From NCBI GenBank assembly GCA_036268615.1, contig DATATV010000134.1:114278-178277 (forward strand): a stretch of DNA of 64,000 nt, read 5' to 3'. Position numbers and translations under genes: made by a program. The notes beneath the pieces were generated by a model. The model was not told the DNA's origin and did not search any database. It was given only the letters and a program-made list of their open reading frames with translations. Position 1 is the stretch's first letter. The number at the start of each line of letters is the position of its first letter. Positions 8,964 through 16,768 of this stretch are shown one piece after another. This DNA is from DATATV01 sp036268615 (GTDB lineage Bacteria > Actinomycetota > Actinomycetes > Mycobacteriales > Pseudonocardiaceae).

Positions 8964-10130
8964 ATGGACATCGCGGATCGTGCTCGGGAACTGGCAATGC
9001 AGATTCGGCAGCACAAAACCAGTATCGCGACAGAGGAAGCGACAAAGAACGCTTTCGTGATGCCCTTCATCATCAAGGTACTCGGTTACGACGTTTTTAA
9101 TCCGACCGAGGTCATTCCCGAGTTCACTGCCGACTACGGTACCAAGAAGGGTGAGAAGATCGATTATGCCATCGCCCACAACGGACAGGTTCAGATACTC
9201 GTTGAGGTGAAGAAGGTCGGTGACCCGCTCCGTATCGGGCACGCTTCCCAGCTCTACCGATATTTCTCGGTGACGAACGCCAGGATCGCCATTCTGACCA
9301 ACGGTGAGGTCTACGAGTTCTACACCGACCTGGACACTCCGAACAAGATGGACTCCAAGCCCTACCTGGTATTGAACTTCTCTGATATCGACGAGACTCT
9401 GCTTCCGGAATTGGCCAAGCTGACCAATGAGTCATTCGATCTTGACTCGGTGCTCAGCGCGGCCGGTGAGTTGAAGTAAATCGGTCAGCTCAAGCGAATC
9501 CTTGCGACCCAATTCAAGCAACCTGAGGATGACTGGGTGAGGTTCCTGACGACCAGGGTGTACGACGGGGCTTTCACGCAGCGGGTACGTGAGCAGTTCT
9601 ATCCTTTGGTGGACAAGGCTGCGCGCCAGTTCTTGAACGACCAGGTGAAGGATCGCCTGAACAGTGCTCTTGACGGACCTGCCTATGCCGGCGATGTCAT
9701 CGGTGGTGCGATCGAGTCGGTGGAGCAGACCGTGTCGAATCAGGACGAGATCGAAACGGCCCCGGAGCCTGCTCCGGCAGACCGTGTCGTTGACGTAATA
9801 ACCACGGAAGAGGAAATTGAGGCGTACCGGGTCGTGCGGGCCATTGTCTGTAGCGAGGTGGCTGCCGCGAGAATCGTGGCTCGTGACACGAAGAGTTACT
9901 TCGGTGTGTTGCTCGACGACAACAACCGGAAGCCGATCGCCCGTCTCTGGTTCAACCGCTCGAAGAAGTATATTGGTCTTTTCGACGAGAACAAGGTGGA
10001 GACTCGCATCCTCCTTGATGATGTCGAAGGTATATACCAACACGCGGACCACCTGCGGAAGACAGTATCCAGATACCTGAGCGGAGCTGTCGTCGCCAAC
10101 ACTCCTGTGGTCGAGGTCCTGGAGGACTGA
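8964..10130 (+). pseudogene. HSDR_N-type (type I restriction R-like) nuclease gene interrupted by an in-frame TAA
   Basis: Residues 1-171 (8964-9479) match the N-terminal nuclease domain of type I restriction R subunits: D67 in EKIDYAIAHNG and E81-x-K83 in ILVEVKK form a PD-(D/E)xK active site. TAA at 9477-9479 then stops the frame, but the same frame stays open from 9480 to 10130 and encodes the rest of the protein without a break in register (IGQLKRILATQFKQPEDDWV, then VRFLTTRVYDG...). Joined, it gives 388 codons, about the usual length of this stand-alone family, where the interrupted position is typically aromatic (ELKY). One base change, TAC or TAT to TAA, would explain it. The gene is clearly less GC-rich than its neighbours, suggesting transfer. 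A GTG at 9537 with GAGGAT upstream could allow re-initiation. Confidence 0.8.
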
Positions 10131-10241
10131 GGGCGCACGGCTGTCCACGTAGTCGTCGGCCGCGTGATCTGCCGGGCGCCGGCTCCCGCTCCGCCAACCG
10201 GCGCAACCTGACCGCAACCCGGCTGGCCTACGGTGGCGATC

Positions 10242-10688
10242 ATGACGACCAAGCACGAAGCCGCGCAGGCGGTGCTCGCCGCGAAGACCAGGCTCGGCCT
10301 GACCTGGGCTCAACTGGCCGACACCCTGGACGCGCCGCTCGCCTGGACCACCGCCGCGCTGCTCGGCCAGCATCCGATGAGTCGCCAGCAGGCCGAAACC
10401 GCGGCGGGGGTGCTGGAACTCGGGCCCGACGAGATCGTCGCGCTGACGCTCCAGCCCACCCGTGGCGCGCTGGCCGAAGCGGTGTCCACCGACCCGACCA
10501 TCTACCGGTTCTACGAGGTGCTTCAGGTCTACGGGCCGACCATCAAGGAGCTGATCCACGAGCAGTTCGGCGACGGGATCATGTCGGCGATCAACTTCAA
10601 GCTGGACGTGACCCGGCGCGAGGACCCGAGCGGGGAGCGCGTGGTCGTCACCCTGGATGGGAAGTTCCTCAAGTACCAGTGGGGCTGA
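10242..10688 (+). CDS. cynS: Cyanase (cyanate hydratase)
   Basis: A 148-residue protein matching cyanase end to end. The N-terminal helical DNA-binding-like domain (1-75) precedes the conserved catalytic domain with PTIYRFYEVLQVYG, FGDGIMSAINF and GKFLKYQW. Catalytic Arg89, Glu92 and Ser115 have the same spacing as R96/E99/S122 of the E. coli enzyme. It converts cyanate and bicarbonate to ammonia and carbon dioxide. Start taken at MTTKHEAA (10242), three codons inside the longest frame, for agreement with family length. It stands alone, 215 bases before the NCS1 operon; no carbonic anhydrase or cyanate transporter is adjacent. Confidence 0.95.
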   Translation: MTTKHEAAQAVLAAKTRLGLTWAQLADTLDAPLAWTTAALLGQHPMSRQQAETAAGVLELGPDEIVALTLQPTRGALAEAVSTDPTIYRFYEVLQVYGPTIKELIHEQFGDGIMSAINFKLDVTRREDPSGERVVVTLDGKFLKYQWG

Positions 10689-10730
10689 TGCTGGCCTGTA
10701 CCAGCGGAGGCTCGGTCCGATCTTGATTCA

Positions 10731-10851
10731 GCGTGAGCTGACCCCGATTACTGCCGCCACGGCTGGCCACTGGGGTCTGACCCGGCGTGACCTGACCCGG
10801 CAGGGTCGAGTCGGGACAGCGACCCCGATCTCTTGACCGGCCGCTGACCCG
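10731..10851. promoter_or_regulatory. Repeated TGACCCGG boxes upstream of the NCS1 operon
   Basis: The 215-bp gap before the permease carries degenerate repeats. GCGTGAGCTGACCCCG (10731-10746) and GCGTGACCTGACCCGG (10785-10800) agree at 14 of 16 positions. CTGACCCGG recurs near 10777, 10792 and 10843, and GACCCCGAT occurs at 10739 and 10820. They lie upstream of an operon that contains its own GntR/UTRA regulator, so multiple operator half-sites are plausible; none forms a strong palindrome. Confidence 0.4.
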
Positions 10852-10903
10852 GACGTACCGTGACCACAGCTGAACAGGTCTGGACAGGATCAGAAGAAGG
10901 TCG

Positions 10904-12391
10904 ATGATGACCGTGAACCAGCAGGGCACCGAGGCGGGCGCGCTCCGCGTCGAGGCCAACGGGATCAATGTGATCGGGGATGCCGAGCGCAAGGGCACCC
11001 CGCGGCAGCTCTTCTGGCCGTGGTTCGGCGCGAATGTCTCCATTCTCGGGTTGAGCTACGGCGCGTTCGTGCTCGGATTCGGCATCTCCTTCTGGCAGGC
11101 AGTGATCGCCGGCGTGATCGGCATCGTGTTCTCCTTCCTGCTCTGCGGCTTCATCGCGGTCGCCGGCAAACGCGGCTCGGCGCCGACGATGGTGCTGTCG
11201 CGGGCCGCTTTCGGCATCCGGGGTAACCGGCTGCCGGCGGCGATCTCGTGGCTGCTCACTGTCGGCTGGGAAACCGTGCTGACCGTGCTCGCCACGTTGG
11301 CCACGGCGACCGTGTTCAACCAGCTGGGCTGGGGTGGCGGAGCCACCACCAAGATCATTGCGTTGATTGTGGTCGCGGCACTGACTGTTGTCGGCGGTGT
11401 GATGGGGTTCGACCTGATCATGCGCATGCAGACGGTGATCACCGTCGTCACCGCCGTGCTCACGGTGGTCTACATCATCTTCGTCGCGCACAACATCAAC
11501 TGGCACACGGTCAGCCAGATTCCCTCCGGCTCGGCCCAGAACGTCGTTGGCGCATTGGTCTTCGTGCTGACCGGCTTCGGCCTCGGCTGGGTGAACGCGG
11601 CCGCCGACTACTCCCGCTATCTGCCGCGCAGCTCCTCCACCCGTGGGGTGATCGGCTGGACCACGTTCGGCTCCGCCCTCGCGCCGGTCGTGCTGCTCAT
11701 CGCCGGCCTGTTGCTCGCCGGGTCGTCCACCTCGTTGAACAAGGCGATCGGCGCCGATCCGATCGGCGCGCTCGCCACCGCGTTGCCGACCTGGTACCTG
11801 GTGCCGTTCGTGATCGTGGCGGTCTTGGGCCTGGTCGGCGGGGCGGTGCTGGACATCTACTCCTCAGGGCTGGCGCTGCTCAGTGTCGGACTGAAGGCGC
11901 CTCGGTTCGTCGCCGCCCTGATCGACGGGGTGATCATGGTCGCCGGCACCGTCTACGTCGTCTTCTTCGGCGGGAACTTTCTCGGCCAGTTCGAGGGCTT
12001 CCTGACCACGCTCGGCACTCCGATCGCCGCCTGGTGCGGGGTCATGCTCGCCGACATTCTCTTGCGGCGTAAGGATTACAGCGAGACCGACCTCTACCGT
12101 CGGTCTGGCCGTTACGGGGATATCCGCTGGTTTCCGGTTGGCGTCGTGGTTGTCGGCACCGCGATCGGCTGGGGCCTGGTGAGCAACACCGCGGCCGGCT
12201 GGCTGTCCTGGCAGGGCTATCTGCTCGGCCCGATCGGGCTCGGTGGCAAGACCGGCGCGTGGGCGTTCGCCAACCTCGGTGTGCTGGTCGCGCTGGCCAT
12301 CGGGTTCGTGGTCACGATCAGCGTAGGTCGGTCCCGGATTCGTGCCGAGGAAGCGGCCGAGCCGGCTGAGGTGGAAGGCGCGGTGGCGTGA
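10904..12391 (+). CDS. NCS1-family purine/pyrimidine-type permease
   Basis: A 495-residue integral membrane protein with about 12 hydrophobic segments. The opening PRQLFWPWFGANVSILGLSYG is the hallmark of nucleobase-cation-symport-1 transporters, and TGFGLGWVNAAADYSRYLPR (about residues 225-245) is the conserved substrate/sodium region of cytosine-permease-like members. It should import a nucleobase, hydantoin, allantoin or a nucleoside-like compound by ion symport. Two consecutive ATGs (10904, 10907) follow AGAAGG. It is the first gene of a five-gene operon linked by 4-base overlaps. Confidence 0.88.
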   Translation: MMTVNQQGTEAGALRVEANGINVIGDAERKGTPRQLFWPWFGANVSILGLSYGAFVLGFGISFWQAVIAGVIGIVFSFLLCGFIAVAGKRGSAPTMVLSRAAFGIRGNRLPAAISWLLTVGWETVLTVLATLATATVFNQLGWGGGATTKIIALIVVAALTVVGGVMGFDLIMRMQTVITVVTAVLTVVYIIFVAHNINWHTVSQIPSGSAQNVVGALVFVLTGFGLGWVNAAADYSRYLPRSSSTRGVIGWTTFGSALAPVVLLIAGLLLAGSSTSLNKAIGADPIGALATALPTWYLVPFVIVAVLGLVGGAVLDIYSSGLALLSVGLKAPRFVAALIDGVIMVAGTVYVVFFGGNFLGQFEGFLTTLGTPIAAWCGVMLADILLRRKDYSETDLYRRSGRYGDIRWFPVGVVVVGTAIGWGLVSNTAAGWLSWQGYLLGPIGLGGKTGAWAFANLGVLVALAIGFVVTISVGRSRIRAEEAAEPAEVEGAVA

Positions 12392-12933
12392 GCGGTTCGC
12401 ACCTGGCCGTGGTCGACATGCAGAAGGTGTTCGGCGACCCGGCCGGCGACTGGTGGACACCGCGGTTCGCTGAGGTGGTGCCGCCGATCAGGACCCTGGT
12501 CGACGCGCTCAGTCCGCAGGTGACGTTCACCCGGTTTCTCGCGCCGGACAAGCCGACCGGGGCGTGGCGGCGGTACTACGACCGCTGGCCGTTCGCCGAA
12601 CAGCCGGCGGACGCGGAGATCTACCAACTGGTGGACGAGTTCGCCGACGGGGCCGGGCCGACGGTGGACGCGACCACCTTCGGCAAGTGGGGCCCGGAAC
12701 TCGCCGCGCGGATGGCCGGCGCGGATCGGCTGGTGTTGGCCGGGGTGGCGACCGACTGCTGTGTGCTGTCCACCGCGCTGGCCGCGGCCGATGCCGGGGT
12801 TGTCGTCTGGCTGGTCGCCGATGCGTGCGCCGGCATCGATGACGCCGCCCACCAGCGCGCGTTGGACATTGCCCGGGGTTACGCGCCGTTGATCGAGGTC
12901 GTCGACGTGGTCCAGGTGTTGGCGGCGCGGTGA
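12388..12933 (+). CDS. Isochorismatase-like cysteine hydrolase
   Basis: 181 residues with the full triad of the cysteine-hydrolase group: D10 (VVDMQ), K100 (TFGKWG) and C125 (GVATDCCVLSTAL). Known members hydrolyse amide or carbamoyl bonds (nicotinamidase, N-carbamoylsarcosine amidase, ureidoacrylate hydrolase). GTG start overlaps the permease stop by four bases. Next to a nucleobase-type importer it probably deaminates or decarbamoylates the imported base. Tandem cysteines at 124-125 are unusual; the second aligns with the nucleophile. Confidence 0.85.
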   Translation: MSGSHLAVVDMQKVFGDPAGDWWTPRFAEVVPPIRTLVDALSPQVTFTRFLAPDKPTGAWRRYYDRWPFAEQPADAEIYQLVDEFADGAGPTVDATTFGKWGPELAARMAGADRLVLAGVATDCCVLSTALAAADAGVVVWLVADACAGIDDAAHQRALDIARGYAPLIEVVDVVQVLAAR

Positions 12934-13652
12934 AGTTGCCACGGTTGAAGTACGAGCGGATCGTGGCGGAACTCGCCCGCGACATCCGCGGCGGCCGGCT
13001 GCCCCGGGGCGCACAGCTGCCCGGCGAGCACGAGTTGGCCACCCGGTTCGACGTCAGCCGGAACACCGTCCGGCAGGCGCTCGCCGAGTTGGGCGACCGC
13101 GGGCTGATCGCCACCCGGTCGGGCAAGGGTTCGTTCGTCACCTTCGACGACCGGCCGCTGGACGATCGGATCGGCTGGACCAGGGCACTCGCCGAACAGG
13201 GCGTGTCCACCACGACGACAGTGGCCCGGCTTGAACTGGTCTGTGAGCCGGAACTCGCTCAGCGGTGCGGTGTTCCCTCCGCCGAGTTCCTCGCGGTTGA
13301 TCGGATACGGTCCGTTGTGGACGGTTCGGTGATCTCGGTCGAGCGCAGCCGACTGCCGGCGGTCGGCGAGTTGCGCACGTTGCCCGAGCGCGGGCTGCGG
13401 CAGTCGCTCTACGACGTGCTGCGCGCGGTCGGGTTGGTGCCGGAGAACGGGGAGGAGTGGGTGGAGTTGGTTCGGCTGACCGACGCCGAGGCCGAACTGC
13501 TCGGGCGGGCGCCCGGTGAGCCGTTCCTGCGCACCCGGCGGCTGAGTCGCGACCACGCCGGTCAGTTCGTCGAGCACGTGGAAAGCCTGCTGGACCCCGA
13601 CCGGTTCCGGCTGCATCTCAGCTTCGGCGCCACCCCTGGGGAGCACGAATGA
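12930..13652 (+). CDS. GntR-family regulator, HutC/UTRA type
   Basis: 240 residues: an N-terminal winged helix (about 4-70; LPGEHELATRFDVSRNTVRQALAELGDRGLI, with the wing GKGSFV) followed by a UTRA ligand domain (about 85-230; LAVDRIRSVVDGSVISVERSRLP). UTRA regulators sense small metabolites, often the operon's substrate, and usually repress. It sits inside the operon with 4-base overlaps on both sides (GTGA at 12930, ATGA at 13649), so it is probably autoregulatory through boxes upstream of the permease. Confidence 0.9.
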   Translation: MKLPRLKYERIVAELARDIRGGRLPRGAQLPGEHELATRFDVSRNTVRQALAELGDRGLIATRSGKGSFVTFDDRPLDDRIGWTRALAEQGVSTTTTVARLELVCEPELAQRCGVPSAEFLAVDRIRSVVDGSVISVERSRLPAVGELRTLPERGLRQSLYDVLRAVGLVPENGEEWVELVRLTDAEAELLGRAPGEPFLRTRRLSRDHAGQFVEHVESLLDPDRFRLHLSFGATPGEHE

Positions 13653-14644
13653 CGGCTGTGCGGGAGCGCGCGTTGGCCGCGTTCACCGGGCTGGCCATCG
13701 GGGACGCGCTCGGGATGCCCACCCAGTCGTTCTGTCGTGAGCGGATTCAGGCCCGCTACGGCTTGCTGACCGGGTTCGAGCCCGGACCGGACGACCAGCC
13801 GATCGCACCGGGCATGGCCGCCGGTTCGGTCACCGATGACACCGAGCAAGCCGTGTTGCTCGCCCGGCTGTTGATCAGCGGCGGCGGTCGGATCGAGCCG
13901 AGACGGCTTGCCGACGAGTTGTTGGCCTGGGAGCAGGACATGCGGCGCCGCGGGTCGCTGGATCTGCTCGGCCCGTCGACCCGGGCCGCGGTCGCCGCGG
14001 TGGCCGCCGGTGAGCCGATCGAACAGGCCGGCCGGTACGGCACGACGAACGGCGCGGCCATGCGGATCACGCCGGTCGGCATCGCCACTGACGGCACCGA
14101 CCCGACTCTGTTGGTGGACCGGGTGTTCGAGGCGAGTTGGGTCACCCACAACACCGGCGTCGCGTTGGCCGGCGCGGCCGCGGTCGCTGCCGCGGTGAGC
14201 GCGGGGGTCGCCGGTGCCGACGTGCGCGCGGCGACCGACGCGGCTGCCGAAGCTGCCAGCATCGGTGCGACCCGGGGTAACTGGATCGCCGCCGGTGACG
14301 TGTCGGCGCGGCTGCGTTGGGCCCGGGACCTGGTCACCGGGCTCGATCCGGCGGACGCGGCGGAGCGGATCTATCGGCTGGTCGGCACGAGCGTGGCCAC
14401 CCAGGAGTCGGTGCCGGCCGCGTTCGCCGTGCTGGCTGTGTTTCCGACCGATCCGTGGCAGGCGTGTCTGCTGGCCGCGTCGCTCGGTGGCGACTGCGAC
14501 ACCATCGCGGCCATCGTCGGCGCGATCGCGGGTGCCTGCCACGGTGCCGGCGCGTGGCCCGCGGCCACGGTGCGGACCATCCACGAGGTCAACAAGCTGC
14601 CGCTGGCGGAGTTGACCACCGGGCTGTTGGCGCTGCGCGGATGA
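13649..14644 (+). CDS. ADP-ribosylglycohydrolase-fold protein (DraG/ARH family)
   Basis: 331 residues with the dinuclear-magnesium signatures of ARH proteins: GLAIGDALGMP (about 11-21), SVTDDTEQAVLLA (about 60-72) and GGDCDTIAAIVGAIAGA (about 280-296). DraG/ARH enzymes cleave N- or O-glycosidic bonds of ADP-ribose. In this operon, between an importer and a sugar kinase, a role as a hydrolase of a small ribosyl compound is more likely than protein de-ADP-ribosylation; that is inference. All metal residues appear intact. Confidence 0.87.
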   Translation: MTAVRERALAAFTGLAIGDALGMPTQSFCRERIQARYGLLTGFEPGPDDQPIAPGMAAGSVTDDTEQAVLLARLLISGGGRIEPRRLADELLAWEQDMRRRGSLDLLGPSTRAAVAAVAAGEPIEQAGRYGTTNGAAMRITPVGIATDGTDPTLLVDRVFEASWVTHNTGVALAGAAAVAAAVSAGVAGADVRAATDAAAEAASIGATRGNWIAAGDVSARLRWARDLVTGLDPADAAERIYRLVGTSVATQESVPAAFAVLAVFPTDPWQACLLAASLGGDCDTIAAIVGAIAGACHGAGAWPAATVRTIHEVNKLPLAELTTGLLALRG

Positions 14645-15549
14645 GCCGGCTGGTGCACGTCGGACAGGTCGTGGTGGACATCGTGATGTACGTGCCGCAG
14701 CTGCCCGAACCGGGTGGGGACGTGTTGGCCACCGAGAGTCGCACGGAGGTCGGCGGCGGCCTGAACGTGCTGGTCGGCGCGCGTCGGCAGGGGCTGGCCG
14801 CGGCCTACGCCGGGATGCACGGCACCGGCCCGCTCGGCGACCTGGTCAGAAGTCGGCTGGCGGCCGAGGACATCGAGGTGTTGCAACCGAGATCTCGGGG
14901 CGGTGACACGGGTTTCACCGTCGCCCTGGTCGATTCGGCGGGGGAGCGGACGTTCGCCACCACGTTCGGCGCCGAAGGACGCCTCGGTGCCGTTGAACTG
15001 GAGCGGTTGGCGCTGCTGCCGGACGACGTGGTTTATGTCTCCGGCTACGGGCTGGCGCTGCCGGTGAACGGTCCGGCCGTCACCGAGTGGTTGTCCACAC
15101 TGGACAATCAGGTGATCGTCGACCCGGGGCCGTTGGTCGCGGAGATCCCGGCGCCGATCCTGGCCACTGTCCAGCGGCGAGCCGACTGGTGGAGCTGCAA
15201 CGAGCGCGAAGCCGCCCGGCAGACCGGCGCAGCCGACCCGGTGGTCGCGGCACGGCAGCTGGTGGACCGGACGGGGCGAGCGGGCGTGCTGGTGCGCACC
15301 GGTCCGGCCGGGTGCGTGCTGGCGACCGCGAGCGGTGTCCGGCAGATCCCGGGTTATCCGGTGTCGGTGGTGGACACCAACGGGGCCGGCGACGCGCACG
15401 TGGGGGCGTTCGTCGCGGCGCTCGTGGCGGGTCTGGCACCGGAAGCCGCGGCGGCGCGGGCGAACGCGGCGGCGGCGATCACGGTGACCCGACAGGGCTC
15501 GGCGTGCGCGCCGAGCGCCGCCGAGGTCGACGCGTTCCTGGGGAGTTGA
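14641..15549 (+). CDS. PfkB-family sugar/nucleoside kinase
   Basis: 302 residues from ATG 14641 (overlapping the previous stop as ATGA). The open frame extends upstream but only as antisense-like sequence. It shows the PfkB N-terminal GG motif (TEVGGGLNVLVGARRQG) and the C-terminal signature VVDTNGAGDAHVGAFVAAL with catalytic Asp in GAGD. Relatives include ribokinase and pseudouridine kinase. As the last operon gene it most likely phosphorylates the ribose or ribosyl product released by the ARH-fold enzyme. The stop is only four bases from the convergent TPR gene. Confidence 0.9.
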   Translation: MSRLVHVGQVVVDIVMYVPQLPEPGGDVLATESRTEVGGGLNVLVGARRQGLAAAYAGMHGTGPLGDLVRSRLAAEDIEVLQPRSRGGDTGFTVALVDSAGERTFATTFGAEGRLGAVELERLALLPDDVVYVSGYGLALPVNGPAVTEWLSTLDNQVIVDPGPLVAEIPAPILATVQRRADWWSCNEREAARQTGAADPVVAARQLVDRTGRAGVLVRTGPAGCVLATASGVRQIPGYPVSVVDTNGAGDAHVGAFVAALVAGLAPEAAAARANAAAAITVTRQGSACAPSAAEVDAFLGS

Positions 15550-15553
15550 GCGG

Positions 15554-16768
15554 TCAGGAACGCGTCGGGCCGGTGCGTCGCCCGAACATCCGGGCCAGCA
15601 CACTGCCGGCCAGCAGCGACACCGTTCCCAGCGCCATCAAGGGCTCCGCGATCGACTCCGAGATCGCCGGCACCAGCAACAGCACCAACAGACACAGCTG
15701 GCTGATCACGAAGCCGATGAACAACGGGATGAACCGGCCGGTGTGCAGCATCGAGCCGAACACCTCGCGCGCGTGCCGGCGCAGATAGGGCGACAGCATG
15801 CGCAGTCGGGACCACAGCAGGATCACCCACGCCACCAGGATCACCGCCAGCGCACCCAACCGGGGCGGCCAGCTGATCGGCGTGACGTCGTCCTGCGTCC
15901 CGTCGGAGAGGTCCGGGTCGACCGGCGGCGGCTGCGTCTGCTGCGGCAGGTTCACCCCGTCCTGACCGGTGCTGTAGCTCGGCGGTGTGGTCAGCACGGC
16001 ATCCGAACCGTCCACTTGGGACATGATCGGGGTGAACGCGCCGACCAGCAGTCCGGCCAGCAGTACGGTGATCGCGGCCAGCAGGTAGCCGTACTTCACC
16101 AGTGAGCTGACCGCGACCGCGGCCATGTTGCGGTGGAACAACGTCTCCTGCGGCTTGCGGCCGGCCGCCGCGCGGAAGCCGCGCATCGCGTCGCCGAACC
16201 GCCCGCCGCGCAGTGCCAGCACCGACAGGTTGGACCGGGCGTGGGCGTGGTCGGGGTCCAGTGACAGCGCGCGTTTGTAGGCGTGTTCGGCCAGGTTCAC
16301 CTCGCCCGCGTCGGCGTGCGCGATGCCCAGCAGCACGTGCGTGTCCGCGTTCTCCGGTGCCAGCGATGCCGCCCGCAGTGCGGCGTCGCGCAGTTCGGCC
16401 TTGCGGGCCGGCACGTTACGCACGGCGAGGCCGAGTGTGTAGTGGCCGGTCCACAGGTTGGGTGCGAGCCGCACGCACTGCTCGGCGGCGAGCACCGCCT
16501 CGGGGTGCCGGCCCAGTTCGCGCAGTGCGTTGCTGCGGTGCTGCCAACCCGAGTGGTGCTCCGGATCGGCCATCAGCGCCCGGTCCGCCGCGCGCAGCGC
16601 GTCCTCCGGTTCGCCGCAGCGCAGGTGCGCCCAGCTCAGCAGGCTCAGCGCGGCCGGGTCGGTCGGGTGCTCGGCCAGGTGCTCGCCGAGCACCCCGATC
16701 GCGTCCTGCGGCCGGCCGACCGCGAGCAGCTGACGGGCCCGGTCCATCGGTTGCCCGGCCGAGGTCAC
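15554..16768 (-). CDS. TPR protein with C-terminal membrane domain
   Basis: 404 residues from GTG 16768, which overlaps the AAA ATPase stop by four bases; ATG at 16747 is an alternative. Residues about 10-210 hold tetratricopeptide repeats (GEPEDALRAADRALMADPEH, AEHAYKRALSLDPDHAHARS). Four membrane segments follow (about 226-245, 303-321, 346-368, 376-393). The 246-300 loop is rich in Pro, Gln and Asp and probably extracytoplasmic. TPRs bind partner proteins, so this looks like a membrane anchor for the ATPase. I recognise no named family beyond TPR. Confidence 0.8.
   Translation of the reverse strand: MTSAGQPMDRARQLLAVGRPQDAIGVLGEHLAEHPTDPAALSLLSWAHLRCGEPEDALRAADRALMADPEHHSGWQHRSNALRELGRHPEAVLAAEQCVRLAPNLWTGHYTLGLAVRNVPARKAELRDAALRAASLAPENADTHVLLGIAHADAGEVNLAEHAYKRALSLDPDHAHARSNLSVLALRGGRFGDAMRGFRAAAGRKPQETLFHRNMAAVAVSSLVKYGYLLAAITVLLAGLLVGAFTPIMSQVDGSDAVLTTPPSYSTGQDGVNLPQQTQPPPVDPDLSDGTQDDVTPISWPPRLGALAVILVAWVILLWSRLRMLSPYLRRHAREVFGSMLHTGRFIPLFIGFVISQLCLLVLLLVPAISESIAEPLMALGTVSLLAGSVLARMFGRRTGPTRS

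Noticed and set aside
9537..10130. Independent 197-residue gene starting at GTG 9537
   Set aside because: It is the exact in-frame continuation of the upstream nuclease after one TAA, so a broken gene explains it better, although re-initiation is possible.
14317..14640. Upstream extension of the PfkB kinase (410-residue frame)
   Set aside because: The extra part overlaps the ADP-ribosylglycohydrolase gene in another frame; family homology and the ATGA overlap place the start at 14641.
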